Shown here one piece after another: positions 1-9,600 of a DNA stretch of 44,377 nt (its first letter is position 1; each line of letters begins with the position of its first letter). The translations under genes were made by a program, and so were the position numbers. The notes beneath the pieces are model-generated. The model saw only the letters and a list, made by a program, of their open reading frames with translations, was not told the origin of the DNA and ran no database searches. This DNA comes from an uncultured Christensenella sp. GTDB lineage: Bacteria; Bacillota; Clostridia; Christensenellales; UBA3700. Where the stretch lies: the NCBI GenBank assembly GCA_910577795.1, contig CAJTNW010000012.1:1-44377 (forward strand). The letters run 5' to 3'.

Positions 1-21
1 ATCAAACTTTACACAAAAAGA

Positions 22-52
22 AACACACTAAAACTTATTATTTTAGTGTGTT
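22..52. terminator. Probable bidirectional terminator
   Basis: A 12-bp perfect stem (AACACACTAAAA / TTTTAGTGTGTT) with a 7-nt loop is followed by a T-rich tract on the plus strand and by TCTTTTT on the minus strand. It would end the sugar transferase transcript on the minus strand and any gene entering from the left on the plus strand. Confidence 0.75.
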
Positions 53-114
53 TTGTTTTTTATTTTTCTATTAATTTTTCGTTATTATTTAGAATAATTA
101 TGGCTCATATAAAA

Positions 115-978
115 CTATTTTGCTTTTCGCTCTTGCTTTAAAAGTTTATTGTATGCCCCACAGTCTGCTAAAATTTGTTTTGCTTTATCGTTTTGTTTAT
201 CATAAAATTCCTTATCTATAGCACCTCTTCGTAATAGATATTCGCCATAAACTTCATGAGTTACTAAACCTTCTGTAACAATGTCTTCCTTTTTTAAAAC
301 CTTTCCTATAGTTTTAAATATTAATCCTAAGTCATAAAAGAAACCCATTTTATCTATATACTCTAAATCGTATCCAAACTTTTCTTCCCAAGTAATATTG
401 TTTCTTCCGCTAATTTGGGCAAGACCTGTAAGCCCCGGTTTTACCATTTGTCTACGCATTGCATCTTCGCTATAAAACATCATATCAGATACTAAATGTG
501 GACGAGGTCCAACAACACTTACTTGACCAATAATTATATTTAGCAGCCCCGGCAATTCGTCTAGTGAGGTACTTCTAAGTATTTTGCCAAATTTTGTTAG
601 ACGAACATCATCTGGCAATAAATTACCTTCTGCATCACGTTCATTTGTCATTGACCTAAACTTATAAATTTTTATAATTTTGCCATTTAAACCCGGTCTT
701 GCTTGTGTAAAAAATGGATTACCTTTCATTTTAATAGCAACAAGAATCATAACAATAGGAAAAACTAAAGTTACATTTAAAAATAAAAACAAAGTTAAAC
801 TGGAAAATAAATCAAAAGTCCTTTTTACAAATCTAGTAAATATACTAGGTAATTTTTTACCTTTTTCGTTTTTGTAAGGATAATTAACTTCTTGCTTATC
901 ATATTGCAAATTAACGGCATCGTTATTATTTTCTTCAACCATTAATTGATTATCTAATTCAATATCTTTTTCGCTCAT
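115..978 (-). CDS. Phosphoglycosyl transferase (bacterial sugar transferase, WcaJ/PglC type)
   Basis: This 287-residue membrane enzyme should transfer a sugar-1-phosphate from a nucleotide sugar to undecaprenyl phosphate, the first step of capsule, exopolysaccharide or glycan synthesis. Residues 1-50 are a hydrophilic, acidic N-terminus. A single hydrophobic segment at about 58-82 fits the re-entrant membrane helix of the small monotopic class. Family motifs follow: KFRSM (106-110), the catalytic Asp-Glu pair (140-141), VGPRP (156-160) and KPGLTGLAQISGR (180-192). About 40 lysine-rich residues extend past the usual catalytic core. The start is preceded by AAAGGAAAAG. The gene stands alone, with its own promoter and a downstream terminator, so the glycan it starts cannot be inferred from neighbours. 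The donor sugar is unknown. Confidence 0.9.
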   Translation of the reverse strand: MSEKDIELDNQLMVEENNNDAVNLQYDKQEVNYPYKNEKGKKLPSIFTRFVKRTFDLFSSLTLFLFLNVTLVFPIVMILVAIKMKGNPFFTQARPGLNGKIIKIYKFRSMTNERDAEGNLLPDDVRLTKFGKILRSTSLDELPGLLNIIIGQVSVVGPRPHLVSDMMFYSEDAMRRQMVKPGLTGLAQISGRNNITWEEKFGYDLEYIDKMGFFYDLGLIFKTIGKVLKKEDIVTEGLVTHEVYGEYLLRRGAIDKEFYDKQNDKAKQILADCGAYNKLLKQERKAK

Positions 979-1058
979 AAACTTTTCCTTTGTTACTTAT
1001 TCTTTATTTTTCAGTAATTATATTAATATAAAAGTACAAAATTATTATATTCATTTAT

Positions 1059-1087
1059 ATTGTATATTCTTTAAAGAATAAAGTCAA
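1059..1087 (-). promoter_or_regulatory. Sugar transferase promoter with palindromic spacer
   Basis: On the minus strand, TTGACT (1082-1087) and TACAAT (1059-1064) are separated by 17 bp. Positions 1065-1080 form a perfect 16-bp palindrome, TATTCTTTAAAGAATA, that fills the spacer. This is where a dimeric repressor or a MerR-type regulator would sit. No regulator gene is adjacent. Confidence 0.7.
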
Positions 1088-1102
1088 CCATTTGTTTAAA
1101 AA

Positions 1103-1137
1103 ATAATGCCTCAAAAATTTTTCATTTAAGGCATTAT
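1103..1137 (-). terminator. Pyr operon terminator
   Basis: Read on the minus strand, a 9-bp stem (ATAATGCCT / AGGCATTAT) with a 17-nt loop runs straight into a run of Ts. It lies about 85 bp past the pyrD stop codon and just upstream of the sugar transferase promoter, so it separates the two units. Confidence 0.75.
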
Positions 1138-1221
1138 CAATTTTGTTTACAAAATACTTAAATTAATAACGATTTTTGATAGTTTTTTATCAATTTTAGA
1201 TTATTAACACAATATTATTTT

Positions 1222-2157
1222 TTAGTGACAAGATGATGTACAAGGATTATGTGTTGCTATTAAACTACCCACTAAATCATTGATATCCATATCTTGCTCT
1301 TTAACATAATCTTCTAAATCTTTTACAATTTCGTAACTTGCCATTGGATTAAACACATTGGCAGCACCAACTTGAACTGCTCTTGCTCCGCATATCATAA
1401 ACTCTAATACATCAGTATAAGTCATTATGCCGCCCATACCAATAATAGGAATTTTTACTGCATTATAACAGTCCCAAACCATTTTAAGTGCAACTGGTTT
1501 ACAGCAAGGTCCAGATATACCACCATGGTTGTTAGACAAAATAGGCTTTCTTGTTTTGTAATTTACAACCATGCCGCTAAGAGTGTTGATAAGTGATACA
1601 CTATCTGCACCGCCAGCCTCTGCTGCCCTTGCATTGTCGCTAATATTTGCAACATTTGGAGTAAGTTTTACAATTAAAGGTTTTTTGCAAACATCACGTA
1701 CGGCACGTGTTACTTTTTCAACATTTTTAGGGTCTACACCCAAAGATGCTCCACCTGCTTTTACATTAGGACAAGATATGTTAAGTTCTACCATATCCAC
1801 ACCATCTACAGATACTTTTTCGCACATTTGTATATAGTCTTCTATAGTGCTACCTGCAACATTTGCAATAACTTTTGTATCCACAGTTTTAAGCCAAGGT
1901 AAATGTTCCTTTAAAAAGTAATCAACACCAGGGTTTTGAAGTCCTACGCAATTAATCATTCCGCTTTTTATTTCTGTTACACGAGGTGAAGGGTTACCTG
2001 CTCTTTCAAGCAATGTCATGCCTTTTGTTGAAATACCACCCAATACAGACAAATCATAATATTGACTATACTCTCTGCCAAAGCCAAAAGTACCAGATGC
2101 TGTGATTATAGGATTTTTAAATTCTACACCCGCAATATTTACTTTTAAATTACTCAT
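1222..2157 (-). CDS. pyrD: Dihydroorotate dehydrogenase B, catalytic subunit
   Basis: This cytoplasmic FMN enzyme oxidises dihydroorotate to orotate in pyrimidine synthesis. In the class 1B form it passes electrons to NAD+ through PyrK. The 311-residue protein has the TIM-barrel motifs ASGTFGFG (20-27), GLQNPG (72-77) and NISCPN with the class 1 catalytic Cys at 129, plus a C-terminal IGMGGI phosphate-binding stretch. Its length is normal for the family. The start codon overlaps the end of pyrK by 4 nt, which indicates translational coupling and fits a PyrK2-PyrD2 complex. It is the last gene of the pyr operon and is followed by a terminator. Confidence 0.96.
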   Translation of the reverse strand: MSNLKVNIAGVEFKNPIITASGTFGFGREYSQYYDLSVLGGISTKGMTLLERAGNPSPRVTEIKSGMINCVGLQNPGVDYFLKEHLPWLKTVDTKVIANVAGSTIEDYIQMCEKVSVDGVDMVELNISCPNVKAGGASLGVDPKNVEKVTRAVRDVCKKPLIVKLTPNVANISDNARAAEAGGADSVSLINTLSGMVVNYKTRKPILSNNHGGISGPCCKPVALKMVWDCYNAVKIPIIGMGGIMTYTDVLEFMICGARAVQVGAANVFNPMASYEIVKDLEDYVKEQDMDINDLVGSLIATHNPCTSSCH

Positions 2158-2927
2158 AGCACAATATCCTCCAACTTAAATATAGGTCCATCCGCACAAG
2201 CACGCAAATATTTTTCGCCGTTTGCAGTTTTAACTTTGCAATTACAAACAAGGCAAGCACCAATTCCGCACCCCATTCGCCTTTCCAAAGATACATATAC
2301 TGGAATATCAATGCCTTCCAACTCTTTCTTTAAAGATTTATACATAACCTCAGGTCCACAGCAAACTATGACATCAGGCTTAACATAATCTAAACTTTGC
2401 TTTAAAAGTGTAGTTACAAAACCTTTTACACCAACACTGCCGTCATCAGTTGCAATATAAACATCACCTTTCTTTTTAAGTTCGTCCACAAAAATAGTTT
2501 TGCTTTTGTTTGCAAAGCCTAAAAAAGATACATATTCCAAATCTGGGTCAGCAGTTGGTATTGCTGGCAATACTGCAACACCCATACCGCCACCAACCAT
2601 TGCTACTTTTTTTACATTGCTATCAAAATAAAAACCATTTCCTAATGGGAAAAGTGCTTTTAGAGTTTGTCCTGCAGGCAAACTGCTAAGTAAAGCAGTA
2701 CCTTCACCAACAACTGCATATGATACAGTAATAGTTTTTTCCTTTGCATCAAAATCTGCTATGCAAAAAGGTCTACGCAACAAATGTACTTCGCTTGGAA
2801 GTGCTATATGAATAAATTGCCCACCACGTATATCGCATGGAAAATCAAAAACTTGCAATTTCATTTCATAAATATCTTTTGCTACTTCTTTATTACTGAT
2901 AATTGTAACTATTCTATCTTTTTTCAT
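2154..2927 (-). CDS. pyrK: Dihydroorotate dehydrogenase B, electron transfer subunit
   Basis: PyrK carries FAD and a [2Fe-2S] cluster and moves electrons from PyrD to NAD+. The 257-residue protein has an N-terminal FAD-binding barrel with the RRPF motif at about 51-54, a central NAD-binding domain beginning with GGGMGVAVLP, and a C-terminal cysteine cluster. Cys 220, 225, 228 and 244 fit the cluster ligands, and Cys 230 is an additional cysteine. AGGAG precedes the ATG. A 135-bp gap separates it from carB upstream; I see no gene or terminator in that gap, so it is probably on the same transcript. Confidence 0.95.
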   Translation of the reverse strand: MKKDRIVTIISNKEVAKDIYEMKLQVFDFPCDIRGGQFIHIALPSEVHLLRRPFCIADFDAKEKTITVSYAVVGEGTALLSSLPAGQTLKALFPLGNGFYFDSNVKKVAMVGGGMGVAVLPAIPTADPDLEYVSFLGFANKSKTIFVDELKKKGDVYIATDDGSVGVKGFVTTLLKQSLDYVKPDVIVCCGPEVMYKSLKKELEGIDIPVYVSLERRMGCGIGACLVCNCKVKTANGEKYLRACADGPIFKLEDIVL

Positions 2928-3062
2928 TTTAACTCCTGCAATTTTAGTTTTATAAAACTTATGATTTATCGGGAAAATCTACAAAATAACAATTAATAAA
3001 CTTTCCCTTAAATCATTTAATTTTTTAATTTGCCATTTTTTATTACAATAAATAAAATATGA

Positions 3063-6000
3063 TTATTTTAAGTCTTGTAAAGCAAATGGTTTCAAATCTT
3101 TTTCTGTCTTGTTTAGTTTTAGTGCTTGACATAATGCCATTGCTGTATCAACACTTGTTAGACAAGAAATACCCAAGTCAACTGCAGTTCTTCTTATTTT
3201 AAATCCATCTCTTGAAGACTGGCGACCTTTTGTTGGTGTATTGATAATTAATTCTATTATACCCTTTTTAGCCAAATATACAATATCACCATTTCTTTTT
3301 TCAACTAATTTATTAACTGCCATTGCATAAATATCGTGTTCTGCTAAAAATTTTGCAGTACCAACTGTTGCAAAAATCTTAAATCCTAAATCGCTTAATG
3401 TTTGAGCAACTGGCAAAATTTCTTTCTTAAAGTTATCTGATACACTTATTACTACACCGCTATCATGATGCAAATTGATACCACTTGCTATCATACCTTT
3501 AAGTAGTGCTTCAGGATAACTCTCACCTATACCTAATACTTCACCAGTAGACTTCATCTCTGGGCTTGCTGAAATTTCCAAATCTGGCAATTTTTCACTA
3601 GAAAATACTGGTACTTTTACAGCAACAACATCTGCTTTTTTGTACAAGCCAGTACCATAACCTAAACTCTTAACACTCTCACCCAAAGCGCATCTTAAAG
3701 CAAGTTGAACCATAGGAAGGTTTGTAACTTTACTAATATAAGGCACTGTTCTTGAAGAACGTGGATTAACCTCTATAATATACAATTCATTGTTTGCAAT
3801 GATATATTGGATATTGATTAAACCTTTTGTATTTAAAGCAACAGCAAGTCTTTTAGTAACATCAATAATCCTTTTTGTCATATCTTCTGAAATATGCATT
3901 GGTGGATAAACACTAATACTATCACCACTATGAACACCTGCTCTTTCAATATGCTCCATAATACCAGGAATTAATATGTCTTGTCCGTCACTAATAGCAT
4001 CTACTTCAACTTCCATACCAGTAACATATTTATCTATCAAAATAGGGTGCTCTTGCTCTACACTATTTACAATGTTCATATACTCAACTAGGTCAGTTTC
4101 ATTATATGCAATTTCCATACCTTGACCGCCTAATACATAACTAGGTCTAACAAGTACTGGATAACCAAGTTTTTCACCAACAGCAATTGCCTCTACTGCA
4201 GTAAATACTGTTTCGCCCTTAGGTCTTGTTAAGTCTAAAGAAGAAAGAACGTTATCAAATACCTCTCTGTCTTCTGCAGCATCAATATCTTTTGGTTGAG
4301 TACCAATAATTTTGTAACCAGCATCACTTACTGCTTTAGTAAGTTTAATTGCAGTTTGTCCACCAAACTGAACTACTACACCAACTGGCTTTTCTATTGC
4401 CAAGATGTTTAGAGTTTCCTCTACAGTCAATGGCTCAAAATATAATCTATCTGCAGTATCAAAGTCAGTAGAAACTGTTTCAGGGTTATTGTTAATAATA
4501 ACTGTTCTGTAACCAGCCTTTCTTAATGCCCAAGTGCAATGTACACTACAATAGTCAAATTCTACACCTTGACCTATACGAATTGGGCCACTACCCAAAA
4601 CTACAACTGTTTTTTCGTTTTGTTTTGGAGTAACTACTTTATCCTCATACTTGCTGTAGTAATAAGGACTACCACCTTCAGCACCGCCACTTACAACATC
4701 TATCAAGCCATAACTTGGATAAATATCATATTTAGCACGCAAATCTTTAATTTCAATTTCTGCACAACCAGCAAGTCTTGCAATGTGTTTATCAGATAAA
4801 CCAAGCACTTTATACTCATTCAAAAGTTCTTTTGTAAGACCTTTAATACCGATTTTTGCAATGTTATTTTCTGCTAAAGCAATTTTTTGCATTTCTTCCA
4901 AAAACCAAGGAGTGATTTTAGTAATCTCATTTATTTGATTAATAGTTGCACCCATTTTTAGTGCCTGCATAATCATAAACATTCTTTCATCGTTTTTAAT
5001 TGCAACTTTATCCAATACTTCATTTAATGTTAAATCGCTATATTTATCTAAAGTTGTGCCATTAATATTAAGTTCCAATGACCTAATAGCCTTTAAGAAA
5101 GAACCTGTAAAGTTATTGCTAATTGACATAACCTCACCAGTCGCTTTCATTCTTGTACCAAGCATTTTGTTTGCTTGAGTAAATTTATCAAATGGCCAAC
5201 GAGGGAATTTGCAAACAACATAATCAACAACAGGTGATTTATGTGCAAAAGTCATACCTGTTTTGCTGCTTACTATTTCGTCCAAATTATAGCCAATTGC
5301 AACTAGTGCACTTACTCTTGCAATAGGATAACCAGTAGCCTTTGATGCCAAAGCAGATGAACGGCTAACACGAGGGTTAACTTCTATCAAATAGTATTTA
5401 TCACTGTCCACTGACAAAGCATATTGGATATTACAACCACCCTCAATTCCCAAAGCATTAATAATTTTTAAAGACGCGTCCTTTAGCATTTTTAATTGAT
5501 GAGGTTTTAATGTTTGACAAGGTGCAACAACCACACTATCACCAGTATGTACACCAACAGGGTCAATATTTTCCATATCGCAAACAATTATTGCATTGCC
5601 TGTTTTGTCACGCATAACCTCAAACTCTATTTCCTTATAACCGGCTACACTCTTTTCTACAAGAATTTGTCCAACACGAGAGGCTTTAATACCACTTGCT
5701 GCTATTTCCTTAAGTTCAGCCATTGTTTCAGCAATACCGCCACCTGTACCACCCAAAGTATAAGCAGGTCTAATAATGATAGGCAAACCATTTTTTTCTG
5801 CAAACTCAATTGCATCTTCAACTTTACTAACAATAACACTATCAATAACAGGTTCGCCTATTTCAAGCATAGTGTCTTTAAACATTTCTCTATCTTCAGC
5901 CTTTTTGATAGTTTCCACATTAGTACCAAGAAGTCTTACATTATGCTCTTTTAAAAATCCGCTTTCGCTTAAAGCAACTGCTAAGTTAAGACCAGTTTGT

Positions 6001-6275
6001 CCACCAAGTGTAGGCAAAATACTATCTGGCTTTTCTATCTTGATAATATTTTTAATTACTTCTTCTTTTAATGGTTCAAGATAAACTTTATCCGCCATTT
6101 CTTTATCAGTCATTATAGTTGCAGGGTTGCTGTTAACTAAAACAACACTAATTCCGTTTTCTTTTAGTGCACGACATGCTTGAGTACCTGCGTAGTCAAA
6201 CTCTGCTGCTTGACCAATTACAATTGGACCACTGCCAATAACCAATACTTTTTTAATCTTTTTATCCTTTGGCAT
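3063..6275 (-). CDS. carB: Carbamoyl-phosphate synthase, large subunit
   Basis: CarB makes carbamoyl phosphate from ammonia, bicarbonate and two ATP for pyrimidine and arginine synthesis. At 1070 residues it is full length. It has two homologous ATP-grasp halves, each opening with a VLGSGP/VIGSGP-type loop (near residues 12 and 560), and a C-terminal MGS-like allosteric domain from about 935. AAGGAG precedes the start. It lies between pyrF and pyrK. The glutaminase subunit CarA, which supplies ammonia, is not adjacent and is absent from the window, so it must be encoded elsewhere or be shared with arginine synthesis. Confidence 0.97.
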   Translation of the reverse strand: MPKDKKIKKVLVIGSGPIVIGQAAEFDYAGTQACRALKENGISVVLVNSNPATIMTDKEMADKVYLEPLKEEVIKNIIKIEKPDSILPTLGGQTGLNLAVALSESGFLKEHNVRLLGTNVETIKKAEDREMFKDTMLEIGEPVIDSVIVSKVEDAIEFAEKNGLPIIIRPAYTLGGTGGGIAETMAELKEIAASGIKASRVGQILVEKSVAGYKEIEFEVMRDKTGNAIIVCDMENIDPVGVHTGDSVVVAPCQTLKPHQLKMLKDASLKIINALGIEGGCNIQYALSVDSDKYYLIEVNPRVSRSSALASKATGYPIARVSALVAIGYNLDEIVSSKTGMTFAHKSPVVDYVVCKFPRWPFDKFTQANKMLGTRMKATGEVMSISNNFTGSFLKAIRSLELNINGTTLDKYSDLTLNEVLDKVAIKNDERMFMIMQALKMGATINQINEITKITPWFLEEMQKIALAENNIAKIGIKGLTKELLNEYKVLGLSDKHIARLAGCAEIEIKDLRAKYDIYPSYGLIDVVSGGAEGGSPYYYSKYEDKVVTPKQNEKTVVVLGSGPIRIGQGVEFDYCSVHCTWALRKAGYRTVIINNNPETVSTDFDTADRLYFEPLTVEETLNILAIEKPVGVVVQFGGQTAIKLTKAVSDAGYKIIGTQPKDIDAAEDREVFDNVLSSLDLTRPKGETVFTAVEAIAVGEKLGYPVLVRPSYVLGGQGMEIAYNETDLVEYMNIVNSVEQEHPILIDKYVTGMEVEVDAISDGQDILIPGIMEHIERAGVHSGDSISVYPPMHISEDMTKRIIDVTKRLAVALNTKGLINIQYIIANNELYIIEVNPRSSRTVPYISKVTNLPMVQLALRCALGESVKSLGYGTGLYKKADVVAVKVPVFSSEKLPDLEISASPEMKSTGEVLGIGESYPEALLKGMIASGINLHHDSGVVISVSDNFKKEILPVAQTLSDLGFKIFATVGTAKFLAEHDIYAMAVNKLVEKRNGDIVYLAKKGIIELIINTPTKGRQSSRDGFKIRRTAVDLGISCLTSVDTAMALCQALKLNKTEKDLKPFALQDLK

Positions 6276-6353
6276 AGTAATTTCTCCTTAAGTTATATTT
6301 TATTTAACCCCGATTTTTATAAGGTTTTTTGTTTAAATTTATAATTTTTATCT

Positions 6354-7259
6354 TTATTTTTTAATTGCACTATTCAAATCTTCTCTCATATCAATACTTG
6401 CTTGTCTTGCTGCTTTTGCATAATCAAGTCCTTGATATTTTTCTTTTTTATAAGCACAAAGTATTCCTCTAGAACTATTAACAATACCGCCAATACCATT
6501 TACAAAACATACTGCTAAATCCTCAGCCTTTCCGCCTTGAGCACCATATCCTGGAATAAGGAAGAATGTGTGTGGATTACGTTTTCTAATAATTTCAGCC
6601 TGTTCTCTATGAGTAGCACCTACTACCGCACCAATACTACTATATCCGTATTTACCAATTAGTTCACTTCCCCATTTTTCAACCAAATCTCCCATTTCTT
6701 CATAAAGAGTGTTTCCGTTTTCAAACTTTTTATCTTGAAGTTCTCCACTTGTTGGGTTTGAAGTTTTTACTAATATAAATAAACCTTTATCATTCTCTTT
6801 GCAGTCTTTAACAAACGGCAAAATTCCGTCGCTTCCCAAATAACCATTTACAGTAATGTAGTCACTATCAAATGCAGTTATCTTTTTATCACCAACCACA
6901 ACACCGCTTAAATAAGCCTTGCTATAGCAACCAGCAGTTGAACCAATATCATTTCTTTTAACGTCTGCTATAACTAACATTCCTTTTGATTTTGCATAGT
7001 CAACTGTTTGTTTAAAAGCCTTTAAACCTTGGTAACCATACATTTCATAATAAGCGACTTGAACTTTTACTGCAGGCACAATATCATAAATATTATCTAT
7101 TATGTTTTTATTAAACTCAAAAATTTGCTCTGCTGCATCTTCCAAACTATTAACTTTAGCAAGCATTTCCTCTGGCAAATAATCAAGACAAGTGTCAAGT
7201 CCTACTACTGATGGGTTATCTGTCCTTTTTATCGCGTCTATCAATTTATCAATTATCAT
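6354..7259 (-). CDS. pyrF: Orotidine 5'-phosphate decarboxylase, type 2
   Basis: This enzyme decarboxylates OMP to UMP, the last step of de novo UMP synthesis. At 301 residues it matches the longer type 2 family rather than the roughly 240-residue type 1 enzymes. The active-site signature ADVKRNDIGST contains the catalytic Asp-Lys-Asp network at about 99, 101 and 104. The C-terminal GYGAQGG motif binds phosphate. Its start overlaps the pyrC stop by 4 nt (ATGA), so it is translationally coupled. Orotate phosphoribosyltransferase (pyrE), which makes its substrate, is not in the window. Confidence 0.95.
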   Translation of the reverse strand: MIIDKLIDAIKRTDNPSVVGLDTCLDYLPEEMLAKVNSLEDAAEQIFEFNKNIIDNIYDIVPAVKVQVAYYEMYGYQGLKAFKQTVDYAKSKGMLVIADVKRNDIGSTAGCYSKAYLSGVVVGDKKITAFDSDYITVNGYLGSDGILPFVKDCKENDKGLFILVKTSNPTSGELQDKKFENGNTLYEEMGDLVEKWGSELIGKYGYSSIGAVVGATHREQAEIIRKRNPHTFFLIPGYGAQGGKAEDLAVCFVNGIGGIVNSSRGILCAYKKEKYQGLDYAKAARQASIDMREDLNSAIKK

Positions 7260-8527
7260 ACTCTCTCCTCCAATTCTCTATTAAATACTACATTTCCATC
7301 TACTATAGTTGTCATAACACGTCCTTTAACTTTTCTTCCATTAAAAGGTGTGTTTTTACCTTTACTATACCACTTACTGCTATCTATCTCATACTCTTGT
7401 TCAGTATCTATTATAACAAAGTCTGCTAAGCCACCCTCAACCAACTCGCCACAAGGCAAATTCAATATATCACTAGGGTTCTTACTCATCAGTTCAGATA
7501 ATCTATCCAAACTTATAAGTCCACTTTCAACAAGTGCAGTGTAACATAAACTAAATGCAGATTCCAAACCACTTATTCCATTAGGTGCTAAAGCAAATTC
7601 CCTATCCTTTTCAGCCTTAGTATGTGGTGCATGGTCTGTTGCTATTGCATCAATAGTGCCATCAAGCAAGCCAGCAATTATAGCCTGTCTATCGCTCTCT
7701 TCCCTTAAAGGCGGATTAACCTTTGCATTGCAGTCATAATTCAAAATCAATTCGTCAGTACCTACAATGTAATGTGGGCAAGTCTCACAAGTTACTTTTA
7801 TGCCTTTTGCTTTTGCCCATCTTACCAAATCAACACTATTTGCAGTAGAAACGTGTGCAATATGAACTGCTGTATTCAAACTGTCTGCAAGCAAAATTTC
7901 TCTTGCAACCATAGCCTCTTCAGCAACTCTGCTAATACCTTCTATTCCTGCTCTAGTTGCGTTTGCGCCTTCGTTTGCATGACCTTCTGCAAGGCTCTTG
8001 TCCTCGGAGTGGCTAATAGTTATCATTCCTAATCCATCAGCATATTCCATAGCCTTTCTCATAAGGTTACTATTTGTTACTGGCATACCATCATCGCTTA
8101 CTGCCACAATACCAGCCCTTTGCATACTTGCCATTTCTGCAAGTTCCTCACCTTTTAAGCCTTTTGAGATTGCACCAATAGGAAAAACTCTTGCAAGTCC
8201 AACTTCTCTGGCTCTATTTTTAATATAAGATACTATATATTTATTATCTGTAACAGGATTAGTGTTTGGCATAGGACAAACTGCACTAAATCCACCACTA
8301 ACGGCTGCTTTTAAACCAGTTGCAATTTCCTCTTTGCCCTCAAAACCTGGTTCTCTTAAATGAGTGTGTATATCCACAAAGGCTGGCAAAATTGTGTTAC
8401 CTTTTCCGTCAATACTAGGTATATCCATCATTTCGCCAATATCCTTGTTTATGCTTGTAACTTTGTTACCAGTTAAAAGAATGTTTGTTAATTCACCATT
8501 CAATTTTACATTTTTAATTAAAAACAT
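7256..8527 (-). CDS. pyrC: Dihydroorotase
   Basis: This zinc amidohydrolase cyclises carbamoyl-aspartate to dihydroorotate. At 423 residues it is a class I enzyme. The metal-binding motif DIHTHLREPG covers 52-61 (His54, His56), the substrate-contacting MPNTNP stretch lies at 86-91, and ATDHAPHT begins at 296 and includes the catalytic Asp298. Its start codon shares one base with the pyrB stop (TAATG), and it overlaps pyrF by 4 nt, so pyrB-pyrC-pyrF should be translated in a coupled fashion. Confidence 0.96.
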   Translation of the reverse strand: MFLIKNVKLNGELTNILLTGNKVTSINKDIGEMMDIPSIDGKGNTILPAFVDIHTHLREPGFEGKEEIATGLKAAVSGGFSAVCPMPNTNPVTDNKYIVSYIKNRAREVGLARVFPIGAISKGLKGEELAEMASMQRAGIVAVSDDGMPVTNSNLMRKAMEYADGLGMITISHSEDKSLAEGHANEGANATRAGIEGISRVAEEAMVAREILLADSLNTAVHIAHVSTANSVDLVRWAKAKGIKVTCETCPHYIVGTDELILNYDCNAKVNPPLREESDRQAIIAGLLDGTIDAIATDHAPHTKAEKDREFALAPNGISGLESAFSLCYTALVESGLISLDRLSELMSKNPSDILNLPCGELVEGGLADFVIIDTEQEYEIDSSKWYSKGKNTPFNGRKVKGRVMTTIVDGNVVFNRELEERV

Positions 8528-9438
8528 TATTTACCCTCCGCCAATAATTTAATTACTGCCATTCTGACTGCTAAGCCATTTGTAACTTGGTCAAATATCC
8601 TTGAAATATCGCTATCAACTGCCTCACCAGAAATTTCAACTCCTCTGTTTACAGGTGCTGGATGCATTATAATTGCATTTTCGTTTGCAAGTTTCATTCT
8701 GTCCATTGTTATACCATACTCTGCAAAATATTCTTTAGTAGTTGGGAATTGTCCGCTTGTTTGTCTTTCTAATTGAATTCTTAATCCCATAACCACATCG
8801 CTACCTTGTATTGCCTCTTCAACACTATTACATATTGTAGCGCCCATTTCCTCAATACCTTTTGGCATAAGTGTTTTTATTCCAAACAATTTAACTTTAG
8901 CACCCATTGTCAAAAGTCCAAAGATATTAGACCTTGCAACACGGCTGTATTTAATATCACCAATAATAGCAACTGTTAACCCGTCTATTTTGCCAAAATG
9001 TCTACGCATAGTAAGCATATCTAGCAAGGCTTGAGTTGGGTGTTCGTGTTGTCCATCACCTGCGTTTACAATGTGCGCATCAACTTTTTTTGCAATGTAA
9101 TTAGGAGTGCCTGCCATACTATGTCTTATAACTACAATTCCGTTTTTAATACTCTCCAAAGTTTTAACGGTATCATACATACTTTCGCCTTTTGCAACAC
9201 TACTGCTACCAACTGCAATGTTTACTTGGTTTGCCCCCAAAAACTTAGTTGCATTTTCAAAAGAAGTCCTAGTTCTTGTACTATTTTCATAAAACAAATT
9301 AACCACAGACACACCTTTAGCATAGTCAAGATTAATTTCACCTTTGTCCAAATGCTCACGCATAATGTCTGCGGTATCAAGAATTTCTTCGATTTCTTCA
9401 CGGCTTAAGCCTTCAAGTCCTAACAAATCTTTACGCAT
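8527..9438 (-). CDS. pyrB: Aspartate carbamoyltransferase, catalytic chain
   Basis: PyrB condenses carbamoyl phosphate and aspartate, the committed step of pyrimidine synthesis. The open frame extends upstream to 9654, but I place the start at 9438. GGAGGG (9443-9448) sits 4 nt before that ATG, the resulting 303 residues match the family length, and the extra codons lie in a leader that contains the promoter and an attenuator. Motifs seen are FYENSTRTRTSFE at about 49-61 (carbamoyl phosphate binding) and HPTQALLD. No pyrI regulatory subunit is present, so this should be an unregulated trimer as in Bacillus. It is the first gene of the operon. Confidence 0.95.
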   Translation of the reverse strand: MRKDLLGLEGLSREEIEEILDTADIMREHLDKGEINLDYAKGVSVVNLFYENSTRTRTSFENATKFLGANQVNIAVGSSSVAKGESMYDTVKTLESIKNGIVVIRHSMAGTPNYIAKKVDAHIVNAGDGQHEHPTQALLDMLTMRRHFGKIDGLTVAIIGDIKYSRVARSNIFGLLTMGAKVKLFGIKTLMPKGIEEMGATICNSVEEAIQGSDVVMGLRIQLERQTSGQFPTTKEYFAEYGITMDRMKLANENAIIMHPAPVNRGVEISGEAVDSDISRIFDQVTNGLAVRMAVIKLLAEGK

Positions 9439-9458
9439 AAAACCCTCCGTAACAAAAA

Positions 9459-9581
9459 ACTCGTATCCAATATAGATACGAGTAAAACTTACATAATAAT
9501 TGCCTAAAATATTTTTAGCCTTTGTCCAAAAACAGCCTAAACCAATAAAAAATGTTAAATCTTTGAGGTCTCTCGTACCTA
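9459..9581 (-). promoter_or_regulatory. Pyr operon leader attenuator
   Basis: On the minus strand a terminator hairpin (ACTCGTATC, 7-nt loop, GATACGAGT; 9459-9483) is followed by a U tract and lies just before the pyrB ribosome-binding site. Its 5' arm can instead pair over 10 bp (one G-U) with TAGGTACGAG at 9572-9581 to form an antiterminator. That upstream segment can in turn fold into its own hairpin, AGGT-ACGAGAG-ACCT. Three mutually exclusive elements in this order are the layout of PyrR-controlled attenuation in Bacillus. The loop shows the GAGAG core but not the full PyrR-site consensus, so the effector is uncertain. Confidence 0.7.
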
Positions 9582-9600
9582 CATTAAAGTTTACATTAAT

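Noticed and set aside
9572..9581. Definite PyrR-binding site
   Set aside because: Only the GAGAG core of the loop matches; the flanking bases differ from the Bacillus consensus, so I report an attenuator without naming the protein.
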